Assembly: GCA_038030265.1 (NCBI GenBank)
Contig: CM075938.1
Span: 44,261,189 to 44,325,188 of the forward strand
Source: Corythucha ciliata
Taxonomy: Eukaryota; Arthropoda; Insecta; Hemiptera; Tingidae
Direction: 5' to 3'
Length of the DNA: 64,000 bases
The notes under the pieces are model-generated. The model was not told the origin of the DNA. It was given only the letters and a program-made list of their open reading frames with translations, and ran no database searches. Position 1 is the stretch's first letter, and each line of letters opens with the position of its first letter. Positions 24,911 to 38,200 of this stretch are shown one piece after another. A program made the translations under genes and the position numbers.

Positions 24911-25415
24911 ATTAGTCCAGTAAAATAAGAACTAAAAAGGGGGGGTCAGGTTGCATTAATTAGGGCAGACGATATTTTTATTTTATATTGTCTGGGATGG
25001 TGCTGGTATGACGTGCTCAAATTGTTGACCTCGAAAGACATTGGGATCATCCTGGAATTCTCGAAAAACCACAAAAATTTGCGACTTTTTTGGGGTTTTG
25101 GCTCTTTCACGCTAAACTAGCCATTTTTCGGTTGTGGCTTCGAAGTAACTTTTAAAGTAGGAACTTTTAAAGTAAGTAAAGCTGAGAAAATTTCTGAGAA
25201 AACCAGCCTAAAGCGGGTTCTAAATGTATTACCGTTTCCAAGATACTGCTCGTCAAATTTAGGCAAATTTGTCAAAACTTCGAAATTCTGTCTATGGTTA
25301 TTCGTTTTCGTTAGCTGTGACATTGTAGAAACCTTTAATGATCACGATAGTACTAATTATTTTGCTAGACTAGACTGAATCTTCAAAATTGAGATATTGA
25401 TAGTGGTTGGGTTTG

Positions 25416-25565
25416 ATAGTGGTTTTCAGCCTATGAGTCGCGGGCTTTTCCTGGCTGGGTCACCGTCTGTTATCCACACTTGGGTCGCGACCCATAATTT
25501 TGTCCTAAAGGGTCGTGACCTCCCCACTGCATAGTGCCTAAGACTGCATAGTTCAAGTTTATTAT
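25416..25565. mobile_element. Possible hAT-type fragment
   Basis: GTGGTTTTCAGCCTATGAG followed by GGGTCGCGACCCATAA resembles the ends and inner boxes of hAT (Charlie-like) non-autonomous elements. Only this stretch is recognisable. Confidence 0.35.
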
Positions 25566-26029
25566 TTCATTCACCCATTTAAAATTTCAAAGAGAGCGTG
25601 AAATAGTGCTCTCCGGCAAAAAGTCAAATCGAGACGGGAAAGTCAATCCTAAAATCCTCAGGTACCCTGCTTCCGAACATCTAATTTGGTCCGAGGGACT
25701 AATGTGTCGTATAATCATGAGATATAAAATAAAAATATTTTTAAAAATCCCAGAGCCGCAGTTCTTGATTTAACGGAGGAAATTACACTAGAAAACGTCC
25801 TTCTACGAAACATACTAAGTACCTTTGAAATTTTTTCAAATATGAAATGCGGTTTTGCGATTTTTTGGGGCTCCCACAGCGGCTCATTGGCAAGTTTTGG
25901 AAGACACGAGTCTTAATATTTTTCGATGTAGAATACACACAAATAAATCAGCGATCTAATCGGTGTCGGAAATTACTGACACTACGTCGTGAGAACCAAG
26001 AGAGTCTCGTCCAATGTAGCAGCAATTAA

Positions 26030-27360
26030 CGCATTTTCTAAATTTTAGATGCGGGCGAGTAAATTTTAGCCAGGAATCAGCGCTCACGGGTTTTCTTATA
26101 TTTAGCGGGTTTTATACTTTTTAGCCGCGAAAAAGCAGGTTTTATCCAATGTATCCTCGAATTAGATTTTTTTCTCAATTTCAGCGGCACATTCACGCCT
26201 TTTCTCCATTTTAACCGTGAATTAGCGATTTTCTTCACTTCTTGGCCGCGTGGATTAGCACTTTTTCTCTATTTTAGACGCGCATTACCTCCTCGTTTCG
26301 GGAATTATACCCGCTGAGTTCCTCAGATTGATCTGCGAATCATTTTTTATTTTAAATTTATCATTGAATGAGTGCTATTTTTCAATTTTTGACACGAATT
26401 ATTTCATAATTTCAGCCGCGAATTATTACGTTTCCACTATTTCAGCCGAATTAGCGGATTTTATCAAATTATCCGAGATTCATAATTTGTCTCCATTTTA
26501 GCCGCGAATAAGCACGTCTTGTCAACAGTAGCCACGCTTAACGCATTTTCTGAATTTCAGACGCGGATTATCGGATTTTAGCCAGAAATCAGCGCTCAAG
26601 GGTCTTCCCTTAGACGCGTAGACGTGGTTTTATTAGTTTTTGCCACAAGTTGAAGGGTTTTACCATAATTATTTATAACCTCTTCTTCTCTATTTTAGCC
26701 ACGCATTAACACGTTTCGAATTTTAGCCGTGAATAAGCGGATTTTCTCAAATTGATCTGCCAATCAGCGTTTTTTTTCTCTTCGCTAGTGAATGAGCGCT
26801 TTTTCTCAATTGTAGGCGCAAATCATTTACTAATTTTACCGGCGAATTACCGCTTTTACTGAATTTTAGCCCCAAATTAGTGGATTTTCTCAATAATCGC
26901 GAATTAGAATTTTCTGTATTTTTATATTGAGCGAGATTGAATCAGGTATTTCTGTCAATTTTAGGCGGGAATTAGCGGTTTTCGGTAATCACTTTTAACC
27001 CTGAATAAGCGGCTTTCATCAAATGTCTACGTGAATTAGAGTCCCCCCCCCCATTTTAGCTACATTTAGCGCTTTTTCACTATTTTAGCCGCTAAATAAG
27101 CGATATTTCTCACTTTTAGCCCCCCAATTATTTGCTTAGTTTTTGCGGCTGATTACTTCTTAATTTTAGCCGCGATTAGTGCGTTTTCGTCCATTTTTGT
27201 CGTCGGGTTTTCTTACATTGGTCCGCAAATCAGCGTATTTTTTCGTTTCAACTGTTAACAAGCGCTTTTTACCAACTTTAGCCACGAATTGATGATTTTT
27301 CTCTATTTTAGCCGCGAATGACCGTTTCATTCTATTTTAGGCGGGAATTCCAGGAATTAG
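26030..27360. repeat. Degenerate tandem array B, reverse
   Basis: About forty units of roughly 30 bases, TTTTCTCAATTTTAGCCGCG then AATTAGCG, the reverse complement of the unit at 6340. Substitutions and small indels in every unit; TTAGCCGCGAATTAGC is the best kept part. Confidence 0.75.
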
Positions 27361-27397
27361 CCCAGGAAAATTCGTGAAAAAAATGGCCCTAGCCCCC

Positions 27398-27797
27398 AAA
27401 AATTGCTCGAGAGCTGGTAATCGTTTTAATCCCACTTGAGGGTCCTGAATAACAATGTTACGGGTTTGCCACGGTTTCTTAGTTGTCCTTGAGATTTTAG
27501 AGCCTAAAAACCGCTACATTTTTGCACTTTTTCGCGTATAACTTGAAAAGTACGCATCCTACAAAAAATTGTACTATTTTCGTTTTCAAAAAGTGTCTTT
27601 ACTGTCCAATGACGTTTGAAACATCTCAATCGGTCTAGCCGTTCAGCCGCAATCGCCAGTCAGAGATTGTCAATTTTTATCATCTTCGCTAAAAGGTTTG
27701 TTATATGTATATAAATTATAAATGTGTTATGTATAAATTTGTTATTCAGGACCCCCAAGAGATATTAAAACGATTTCCAGCTCTCGAGCAATTTTTA
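27398..27797. mobile_element. 400-base inverted-repeat element
   Basis: AAAATTGCTCGAGAGCTGG at the left and CCAGCTCTCGAGCAATTTTT at the right, followed inward by TCGTTTTAAT/ATTAAAACGA and CCTGAATAA/TTATTCAGG. It lies at the edge of array B. Confidence 0.6.
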
Positions 27798-28755
27798 GGT
27801 ACAAGCGCACTAGATTGCCTGAACTACACGTGAATGGGAAACTTGCATGAATGTCCGATTTGGGAGAAAAGTGGACCGATGAATTGGCACATAGAGAAGG
27901 GAATCAACGGTAGTTGCAGCCCGATTGATGCAACTGGTGATTTTAAAATAAATTTCGAAGTTCTTTAGGAGGGGATTGATGGAGCGAGGAGAAATGACGT
28001 CAATGTTTAGATGTGAATCATTGGATAAATTTTTTGTTTACAAGTAACAAGAAAAATTGTCCAAAAAAAAACAAGTTTTACCCCCTCTTCCCCACACCAT
28101 CCATTCATTAACTGACCTTTGACTAATCAAAGCCCCACTCAAAATGTTTAAAAATGCGTTTTTAAAAAACCCTTGATTGATTTCAATGTTTAATGTGAGC
28201 AATTGTCTTGTTGAAGAGCCCTCTTCAAGAAACACCATTGCTTGAAAAATGTGCAAGTTACCCATTAGCAATTTTTCTCAATTTTAGTCCGGATATTGCC
28301 TCAAGAAATCACGAATGGACGTTTTTCACTATTAGTTGAGCCTGATGAGCTTTTGAACGCTGCGCTTTTTTCTCAATTTTCTTGCCGCAAATTAGCGCAT
28401 TTCTCAATTTTTAGATACAGTGATTTTTTTGTGTTTTGTTATTTAACTATCTCAGCTGCGAATATTAAAGTTCATCTTTCTGCTGGTGACCCGGGGCGGA
28501 TCGCCCACCGGGCCCCTGCGTTTCTACACTAATGGCTGCGTTGTCGACGAGGGAAGATTGGAGGGCAGCTCCCCCTTTAAAAGTCCACAAATTTCATTCG
28601 GTCCATATAGGAAGGTTAATTGTAGAAAAAAATTGGAGTGTCGGGGGACCCCCGAAGGCCACTGGTTGTCAACAACATTATCTCCCAGAATACTCAACGA
28701 ATTTTGATCGATGATGAGTCAAACTTGAAGGGAGGGGTGGGGGGTTCACTTTTTG

Positions 28756-28946
28756 GAATTGGTGCGATATAAGCCGAGAAATTGCGGATTATTTGAAGCA
28801 AGCATTGGTTACTTTTTTAAACACAAAAAAAATCATTACTCCGGAACGGATAGACGTAGGACACTTCCGAAGGTACCCTTTTACTCCACTTTTAACGAAG
28901 TTTTACCCAAAAATTTTTGTCTCATACGGATCCATCCTGTATTTCA
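28756..28946 (+). repeat. Dispersed repeat R1, copy 1 (mariner-like end)
   Basis: Starts TTGGTGCGATATAAGCCGAG and ends ATACGGATCCATCCTGTAT. A second copy at 48397-48596 matches nearly throughout. The outer end, read inward, is ATACAGGRTGGATCCG, the form of a mariner-like terminus. Confidence 0.7.
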
Positions 28947-28959
28947 TCCAAAAATGGTC

Positions 28960-30130
28960 AAACTGACCATTCGCCTATTGAAAATAGCTAAAGCTGACGA
29001 TGCGTGCCTTACAAATAACCAAACCGGCTTTTACGACCTGAAAATTCAAGCCAGTCACGCTCGAAAAATAGCCAATCTCGCGTCTTAAAATGACAAAAAC
29101 GGACTCTATGCACTCTTAAAAAGGCCTAAACTACTCTTTTCCGCCTAGAAAATGACTAAACTGACGACCCACGTCCTAAAAGTATCAAACTGGCAACTGA
29201 CACTCGAAATACGCCCAAACACTCAAAACTGACTAAACTAATGTTGCGACCTACAAATGGCAAACTGCCTATTCGTACATTAAAAATGGCTTGACGGACT
29301 ATCCGCGCCTTAAAAATTGAACTGATTATTTGCGCCAAAAATATGGTTAAACTGGTGATTTGCGCCTTAAAAATTGCTAAACTAACTATTCGCACTCAAA
29401 ACTTGATTAAACTGACGACTCTTATCCTGAAAATAGCCAAATTAGCACACGCCCAAAAAAATGGCCAAAATGACTTTATGAGCCATTAAAATGTGTCTTG
29501 AAAATGTAAAATGCCAAAAATTCGCAATCCGAAAATGGTCCAAGTGACCATTCGCGAATTGAAAAAAGCCTAATTGGCAGTTCATGCCCTAAAAATAGTA
29601 AAACTGGCTATTAACGCCGTAAAAATAGCAAACCGGCCAAAAGAGCAAAGCCAGGATAAAAGAACCGTACGTACCCTAAAATAGCCAAACGGGTGATTCG
29701 CACCTTAAAAATGGCTCAACTGTCGAGTTGCACCCTGAAAATGGCAAGCCGCCATTCGCGGCCTAGAAATGGTCTGCAACCCACGTCTTAATAATGGCAA
29801 AACGGACTATATGCGCCCTTTAAATAGCTGAACTGGATGTTCACGCTCTGAAAATGGCAAATCTACACTGTAAAAATGGTCAAACAGACCATTTGCGTCC
29901 CTCAGATTACGCAACTTACGATTCGCCCATTGCAAATGTCTAAACTTACGATGCGGGCCCAGAAAGTGGCCGGACTGCTATTCCCGCCTTAAAAATGGTT
30001 AACTGAATTTTCGCTCCCTATAGGCGATAAAATTGGCCGTATTTGTTCCCTCATCTAACAGGGTCGTCTTCTCCTTACCTCTAACTTCCCAGCGATCTAC
30101 CGCGTTCCGGTACTAAAAATGTAAAAATGG
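28960..30130. repeat. Degenerate tandem array C, forward, long tract
   Basis: About forty units of 28-30 bases: AAACTGACGATTCGC then GCCTTAAAAATGGC. A repeat R1 copy abuts its left end. Same orientation as 24090. Confidence 0.75.
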
Positions 30131-32216
30131 CCCAACTGTGATTGGCTACACAGCCAATTCATGTCCATTATCAACGGAGACGAGGAGGCTTTCGCATTTT
30201 TCTCCTAAATACACGAAATTCTCTGACTGTTTCTGGTCAGTATGTAGACCACCCAGCTTTTGGTGGTATCAAGAGTTGGGCAACTGCCCACACCTGTGAG
30301 GCTGCGAAGCCTCTGGCAACGCCCATGCTACTATGAGTTTTCCCGAAATCACTCCCACCCCCCACCCGTCCTTACAGCCCCCAGCTTTGTACACTACGCT
30401 GCGTAGTCTATGCACAAATGTAGACATGATTTTTTTCTGTGTTTAGAACTCGTCTCCAGCTCCAGGGTACAAGCTCGTGCTGTTTGGGCTGACACGACTA
30501 CTATGCGTAAAATAAAAATAACTTAAATTAATTCAAAATACGGCAAGTGTGGCTTGGGTACGGGTAGTACTAGCTGAACCTCTGCCCAGAATCTTGCTCC
30601 CCCAATGCTGTCTGGATTCCGCCTCCACTGGACGTCTTCCTCACGGTCTTCTAGCTATGATTTGAGACGCAGCATGGAGTTTACAACAAACTTTGCCGAA
30701 TAAAGCTGTAAATTCAGCCCATAAGTGACAGTTACTTTACGCCCAAGAAACTGGGCTGTTCGGACCGAAAGCTGACTTTATCCCCCACAGAAACTAGATA
30801 TCGGGCGCTATACATATAACGCTATAAAAGCTTCAAGTCACGCGATTCTCGCTCACGGCGGCCAAAGTATTAATTTTCCACCAAAGATACGGGGCAATTT
30901 CACAAGACGCCCTGAAAATTGGCAATCCAGCCCGGTTTGTGCCTGATGGATGGTGGTCGGGCTTGGGTGGGGGGTATTCGGTTTCTGGAGGGCGACTGTT
31001 CCTTGCCGAACCAGCCACTGGATTTCCAAGTTTGGCCAAAACTTCCCACAGTTGTCTTGAAAAAGATAGGGCACAAACCAATAAATACGAGTTATGGAGG
31101 GAGTAAGCGTATTCATCATAAAATTTAAAATCCACAACAAAAAAGACGCCCGTAAGGGGTATGCTACTTAATTGAAGATAACTTTTTTTAGTAATTTTGT
31201 GGTACGCTATCATGTGATTTGTTCTTTGCTCCTCATCACGGCCACCTTTTATATCAAGTTCATACATCCACATCCCAGCAGTGAGGTGGAAATCAGAAAG
31301 CTAACGTGCTAAATGATTTGATGCCCTTAGGGCCGTACTCCCACGGCTAAAAGGCTTCACTTGATTTGATATGAATTTTACATTTAATTCGTTGTAGGGT
31401 GTTGCAAACATGTTTCAGTCAACGTAAACGAAAATTTTAACATTAACGGTAAACTTGCCTTCGAATATAATTCCTGTGTAGACATTTGAAAGGCTGAGCA
31501 TCAATTGAACAGAATAATCCCTCCGAAAAAGGCAACACGTACTCACAATCACACGGATATTGGTCCAGGGAGGAATATTGCACTTTGCTTCTATTTCCAA
31601 CTACACGATCTCTAGCTCGAAACACTATTTTATGCGAGGTGGAGGTGCTAAGTTCGATTTTTTAAATAACATTTTGAATTGCACCCCGAACCCGAATCCA
31701 GACAATCAACTTGTCTTGTCAGGTGGTTGAGGGGTGGAGATTTTTTGTTCAGCGTGACTTATCACACACCTGATAACAGTATTAACAGTTAGACAGAAAC
31801 ATAATTGATTTGTGAATCATAAGACATGTATAACTCCAATCTCATCAAGTTTCCATGAATAAACATAAAATGATCCTCCTCGGCCAATAAAATTCATAGA
31901 CCGAGGAAATCAAATTGTACGAGTAACGGCCAAGTAACGACCGACTAGATGGCCAGTACTCGTTGACGTCACCAAAACTTCAAGTAGAAGGGCCACGTCG
32001 CGCGATCCCACCGCCCACCACTCAACGGTTCTATGAAAATATGTTAGAAAAGTTTTTATTCATCAAATAAAAACATTTCTTTACGATTTAATTTACACCA
32101 TATTCTCAAAACTTTAAATTTTGGAATGCCAAATAAAGTTATTAATTAATAGTAAAATAATTACATTTTAGTTAAATTGCATTTTTCTTGTCACCAGCAC
32201 AATGCTTTTGAACGGG
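30131..32216. other. Spacer between array C and coatomer zeta 3' end
   Basis: No recognised gene. An open frame of 146 codons on the minus strand (30833-31273) is Pro-rich at one part and unlike known families. The AT-rich part from 32030 to 32216 should contain the coatomer zeta 3' UTR; AATAAA-like signals occur on the minus strand near 32040-32070. Confidence 0.45.
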
Positions 32217-35200
32217 CTATTTCAATAACGACCATTTTATTTGCTCTTTTGCACTCTGTAAAACCTGAAATTTCACGAACAAAATGAGTTTCCACTTTCA
32301 ATAAATCATACACAAGGCAAAGTGACTCACTTGAGCAACTGTCTGCTCGCCCAGTGGTATATCATCAGTTCGAAGTGCCACTCTTTGGACGACACTGGAT
32401 GGATCCGATTCTAAAAGTATCCTACGTACAGAAAAAACAACAGTAATAGTAGACGAAAAATGTATTGTTTGTGAAACACTGCCGTTTACGAACCCGCCGT
32501 CACAGATTTCATCGATGGCCAGCATGACTATCTCAAGATTGTCGAAAACTGTTCGTTTCTCCACATTTTTCCGTAGAATTTGACTGATGGAGTCGTACAG
32601 ACATTGGAGCACGCTCATGAGAATAAGCTGAAAAAAAAAAAAAGAAACACAAAGAAGTTAGGGACGTCTAGCCAACTCTTGTTCTAGGGGTGGTCGGGTG
32701 AACAGAAGATGTCGGATGAACTAGAGACCACAGCAAGAGAACTGGTAGTTAAATTTAGTGCTTTAACTCGTCAAATTGTTCCCCAGAAACTAAATGTTCA
32801 TAAAAAGTGTTATAATAACTTTTCCGCTGGAAAACTATCACCGCAGCTTCTATTCAGGATTTGTCCGAAAACTGACAACATTTTCTCCAGAAATATTGAT
32901 AATTGTGTAGGACAGGCTCAGTGTCCGAATTTTCAATGCCTCAGAAACGTTACTGACGTTTTTTAACCCAAAACTGAAGATTTTACTCAAACTAAATATT
33001 TCATTCCAAAACGGGTCATTATTTTACGCAAAAGCCGAAGTATTAGCCCAAACCTGAAGTTTTCACAACACAACTGGCGATTTTACCCCCAAAACTCACG
33101 ATTTTAGCCTTAAACTGACGACCTTAAAGTGAATATTTTACCAAAAAAAAAGGCAAACGATTTCTCGCCAAAGCTGACGTGTTATTACAAAACGTAAGAT
33201 TAATAGCGTTCCCCATTTGCACAGAATTTTGCATTTGGGCAATTAATTTCCACCCGCCCACCCCGAATTCCGTCCACCCTGAATACGTGTTAATGGAGAA
33301 GACTTGTTCCAAAGAATTGCCCCGTTGCAAAATTGTAGGAAAGTGGTATAGGATGAAATCACCAGTTTTCTAGTAACGAAAATTAGCGATTTCACTCTAA
33401 AACTGAATATTTTACCGCCGAAATGACGAGTTTTAACTCAAAACTGGACATTTGACTTCAAAACTGACAATTTCCACCATAACTGACGTGTTCCCCAAAA
33501 CGGATGATTTTACTCCAAAACTGACGACTCTGCCTTGATGACGTGTCTTGGTGGCGTGGACTCTGTCCTGGTGACGATTTTAACCCAAAACTTACGATCT
33601 TACCACAATACTGACGATTTGTTCCCAAATAAGACGATATTACACCAAAGCAGACGATTTCACGCCAAAGCTGACGTGTTACACTAAGGCACTATAAAAC
33701 CCGAGTACTGCAACACGAAAATCGGCGCCATACTTGGTCCCTCATATCATTATAATTGTCACCTGATATCATTGACAAGTAGGATATTTTTATTTATTTC
33801 GACCGCATTCCGCGTTTGTTTGCTGCTACATGACAATTTTTTCATTCATGATATTGTGTTTACCCCAACGACTGAGGGACCAAATATGGCGCTGAAATCC
33901 GTGTTGCAGTACCTGTGTTTTAAAGGTTCTCTAGTTACACCAAAACTAAAGATGCCACCTACAAAACTGGCGATTTTAACCAACAACGTTTGGCGATTTG
34001 ACCTCGTAAATTAACATTTTACTTCAAAACTGGTCATTTTACCCCAAAAAAGTGAATTTTTAACCAGAAAGTTGGAGATTTTACCCTAAAACTAACGATT
34101 TTATTCCAAACCGGAAGTGTTGTTCCCAATATTTTGCTGGAAAATCTGGCAATATTACCTAAAAACGGTCGGTTTCAACCCCAAAACTGAGTATTTCATG
34201 CCAAAAACTCACGTTATGCCTCTCAAGTAACAATAATTTTACCCTAAAACTAGCTGTACCATTCCAAAATTGGGTATTTTACTCCAAAACTGGCAATTTC
34301 ACACCATATAACTGACGTTATTCCAAAAACGGATGATTTTACGCCAAAAACCGATGCCGTTGTCTTGAAAACTGACGAAATTTTCAGCTTTGAGGAATAA
34401 AACCACCAAAAGGGTGAAATCGGCAGTTTCGTAGTGGAAACTTCGGCAATTGTTTAAAGTTCAATACAGACTCAGGACGTGACGTGGACTCGCAGTCCCA
34501 CGTGGGATGTAAAATTTAAACATATGCTTTTTTTTATCTGCGTTCACATGGCTCAGACAAGCATTATCCCACCTGTCCCACGTCACGTCAGATAGTAGTC
34601 TGTATTGACCATATGGGTAAAAACTTGAATTTTGGGTTAAAAACCTCTGTTTTGTCGTAAAACCACCAGTTTCGGGGTAAAATTTACATTTTGAGGAAGA
34701 ACTGTCTTTTGTTTAAAAATCAGCATTAATGTGGTGAAATCGTCAGTTTTGATAAAACACATCACCTTTGGCGGGAAATATTTAGTTTAGGTCTAAAATC
34801 GTCACTTTTTTAGATAAAATCCTCCAAAACTGAAGATTTCAAGATATGTATGTACGAACTGGTGATTTTTCCCTTAAAATTCACCAGCAGGCCAGGGGCC
34901 TTAAAAATGAAACGCTTACCCCTTAGACTAGTGGTTTTACCACAAAACTGGCAACTTTATCACAAACTGACGCTTTTTAACCCAAAATTGAAGTTTTTAC
35001 CACAAAAATGATAAGCCAAACCCCTAAAAATAAAGAATTAATTTAGTGATTTTATTTAAAAACTAAAAATTTTACATCGAAACTGGCGATTTAGCACAAA
35101 AATGGTGATTTTTGCACAAAATGGCGATTTTAGTAGGCACTGAAATTGTAATTTTTGCATAAAACTGGTTCAGACTTCGATTTCAGACTTTGGAGAATCG

Positions 35201-38200
35201 TAATTCGAGAAATAGGTTTTTCAGTGAGTTAGACCTGCGGAAATGGTTTATTTGGCATGAAAAATCCGCAAAATTGGTTGTTGAATTAGGTAACCCCATA
35301 AAATTGATTTTTCAGCCACAAAAACTCACGTTTTTCGAGAAACAAATCCGCGAATTGATGTTTTCGAGAGAGCGAAATTTGAGCAATTTTTTTAAGGGAG
35401 CCAAACGCGCAAAAATGGTTTTTGAGGGCAAATTGCGTGAAATCGGGGGTTGAATGTGCCAATCCCACGAAATTAACTTTTCAGTAAAGCAGTAAAGCTA
35501 GACCCACAAAAATGTTGTTTTTTTTTTTTTTTCGAGAAAAATTCGCGTCGGTCAGGCTGGTTTAACTAGTCGTTTAAAGTAAGAAACTCGCGGTGTGGTG
35601 TAATGGTATAAAATGCATAAATATTACCCTCTGCAGATACCAACGGCATGTTGCGAATTGCAATGTCCAGTTTTAGAGCATTTCATTCTGATTTGTTTTT
35701 TACTGCAATAACTCAGTGTGGGGCCAGTTATCCAGTTATTTTGGGGGAAGTCGGCAATTTTAAGGTTCAATGTTGACATAGATGGTAATCCAGAGGAACC
35801 CTCATCTTGGTGAAAATATCCAATTCCTAGACCAAGCAATCAAATTTCTTTTTAAGAACGGACAATTAATGGGTTGGGGGGGGGGAGACAAACCGACAAG
35901 TTTGAAAGAAACAAACGCATGCAATTTATGTTTGGAAGTGTCGAAGCACAATTAAAGTGCTACTTTGAAGAAAAAATGGAGAAAATCGGTTTTTGAGGAG
36001 TCTAACCCACAAAATTGATGTAGGCCAACCCTATTTGATGATTTGGCGATTTTTTTTTTGCAACGACTAAGCCCCACGAAATTGCTTCTTGTTAGCTATT
36101 AGAGCCCCGCGAAATTAGTTTTGTCAAGAACGAAACCCGCAAAATTGGTGCTTTCAACCACTAAACTTAAACACCAAAAAATTGGTTTCATAAGTGTGAA
36201 AACCCCCCAAAGTATGATTTTCTAGAAGAGCAAAATTTAATACAGTCAAATGGTAGTTGGACGTGGATAAAAATGGAAACCTCGGGTTTACATTTGATTT
36301 TTGTGTTTTTTGGGGTGCTGAATCCGAATATGAAGTGAAAATCAAAAGTAATCCCAAGGTTTCCATTTTTTCCACTTCAGAGCAATTTTGGACACCATTT
36401 GACTGGATTAATTCCCAAAACGAGTTTTTTAAGCGACCCATACATGCACAAAATAAATCTTGCGCAATAAGCAGGCCACACACGATCAAACATGCTTGAC
36501 AATCATGATTTTGCTAGTCGCGCTTGTCAAGCATGTTTGACGTTTGATGCCGCACCCACACGGTCAAACTTGCCGTCAAGCTTCAACTTCAAACGCGCGT
36601 CCAAGCTTAAGCAGTGTCCCAATACCCTTTTTTCTCGATGGTTTGAAACACACACACACACACCCCCTCACAATCAAATCTGTTGGTCAAACCTCATGTT
36701 TGCGAGCAAATTTTCTGGCAGTGACTGAAAACCGTCAAACGTGATGTCAAACCTTCAAACATGACCCCACACACGATCAAACCTGCTTGTCAAGCGAGGC
36801 TGGCAAACCATGCTTGTCAAGCATGTGTGGCCCGCTTAAGGGTTGCACAATGTTATTTATGCAAACCATTTTCATTTGCTTAACTTTTTTCCTTCATTTC
36901 CAACTTTCCATTTCATTAACTTTTGGTGTGTAAGCAAATTGATAGCGTTTTCCATTCACTTCTAATTCTGCTCCGGAGCAGTTCATTTCCACCCGTCTTC
37001 TCCATTAACACATATTTCAAATCAGTGAGGACGGGTGGAGATGAAATGCTCCGTGGCAGATTTTTCAGCAAATGGAAAACGCTATAAGATAACGAGTTTT
37101 TGAAGGGGTTGCTCGCGATAAAAATTATGATGTATATTATGAAAAATTATATCGTGTGGACCACAAAATGTGTTTTTAACCGACTGAAGCCCGCAAGAAT
37201 AATTATTTTGTTGTTTTTTTTTAAAGAGCAAAACCAGCGAGGCAGCGAAATTGGTTTTTGAAAAGTCAAACCTCCAAAAAAGGTTTGGAGTGAGTAAAAT
37301 CTGCGAATTTGAACCCCACGAAGTTGTTGTTCTGAAAGAGCTAAACTCGCAAAATTGTTTTGTTTTGTTTATATTTCAATTTTTGTAGAAACAACCCAAG
37401 GTAAATAGACTTAAAACCCCGTTAAATTTGTTTCACTATCACCCAAATCAACGAAAGCATATTTTTTGTCCGTACTACCCCGCGTTCACTCGAAGAGTGC
37501 TTGATGCGAAATTTGGTTCATTCAGGGATGGAAATTGGTTTTTTCATTTCAAATTACATTTTGAAAAAGCCGAAACTTCAAAATTCGAGCTCTTTGTGTG
37601 GGCCGAACCGATGAAATAAAATTGTATCAATGGGGGGGGGGCAAACCCCGCGAAATTGGTTTTTAATGGGCCAACCATGCGAAATGTACGGAGTCAGAGC
37701 CGCATCATTGTCCTGTTCAATAAGGACATTTAATAAGTATTAGTAAGTATATAAGATTCACACGAAATTCATTTCTATTATCTAACTTGCTGGATCATCA
37801 AAATTTGGTTTTCGAAAGAGGCAAAACACCAAGCTTGCCTGTTTATAAGGAGCCAGAGGCGAAATTGGATATCGAATAAGCCAAAACAGAAAAATCAGGT
37901 TCAGTAAAGTACCGAATCCTCGAAATTTGAGCTTCGAAAGAGCCCATCTCGCGGAATTTCTTTTGCGAAGGCCACAAACGCGTGAAATAAAATTGCTTTT
38001 TTCGAACCACCTTAAACAGGGGCGGTTTTAGGCCTCCGTGACGGGGGTGTCGGTAAAATGTGTTCTCACCCCCCCCCCCAACTCATCTCATTGGCCTAAT
38101 TTATTAATTTCCTTATATGAAAAACGTAGCCCGAAAGCGCACTGTCTTTGTTCCCCTAAACCCGGTTTTTACATTGAAGTGTCTGATATCTCCTCAAGAA

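Larger units (their letters stand above)
32940..35160. repeat. Degenerate tandem array D with internal inversions
   Basis: Units of about 22-26 bases on GATTTTACCCCAAAACTGAC. Orientation flips at about 34340-34440 and 34615-34860 (GTTTTGGGGTAAAATC-like), then returns. Three MITEs are inserted (33201, 33698, 34461). In coatomer zeta intron 2. Confidence 0.75.

Noticed and set aside
28960..30130. CRISPR-like regular repeats
   Set aside because: Units are of steady length, but every unit differs along its whole length, there are no unique spacers between identical repeats, and the genes are animal genes with introns.
30833..31273. Open frame of 146 codons on the minus strand
   Set aside because: No ATG context, splice support or family resemblance; another frame is open over the same bases.
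32709..32966. Plus-strand open frame with [10 protein letters not shown]
   Set aside because: The short Cys/His stretch recalls transposon-linked proteins, but it is isolated, lies just upstream of array D and has no second supporting motif.
35590..35660. Possible tRNA or SINE head (GTGGTGTAATGGTATAAAATG)
   Set aside because: A-box-like only; no B box at the right distance and no clover-leaf pairing.
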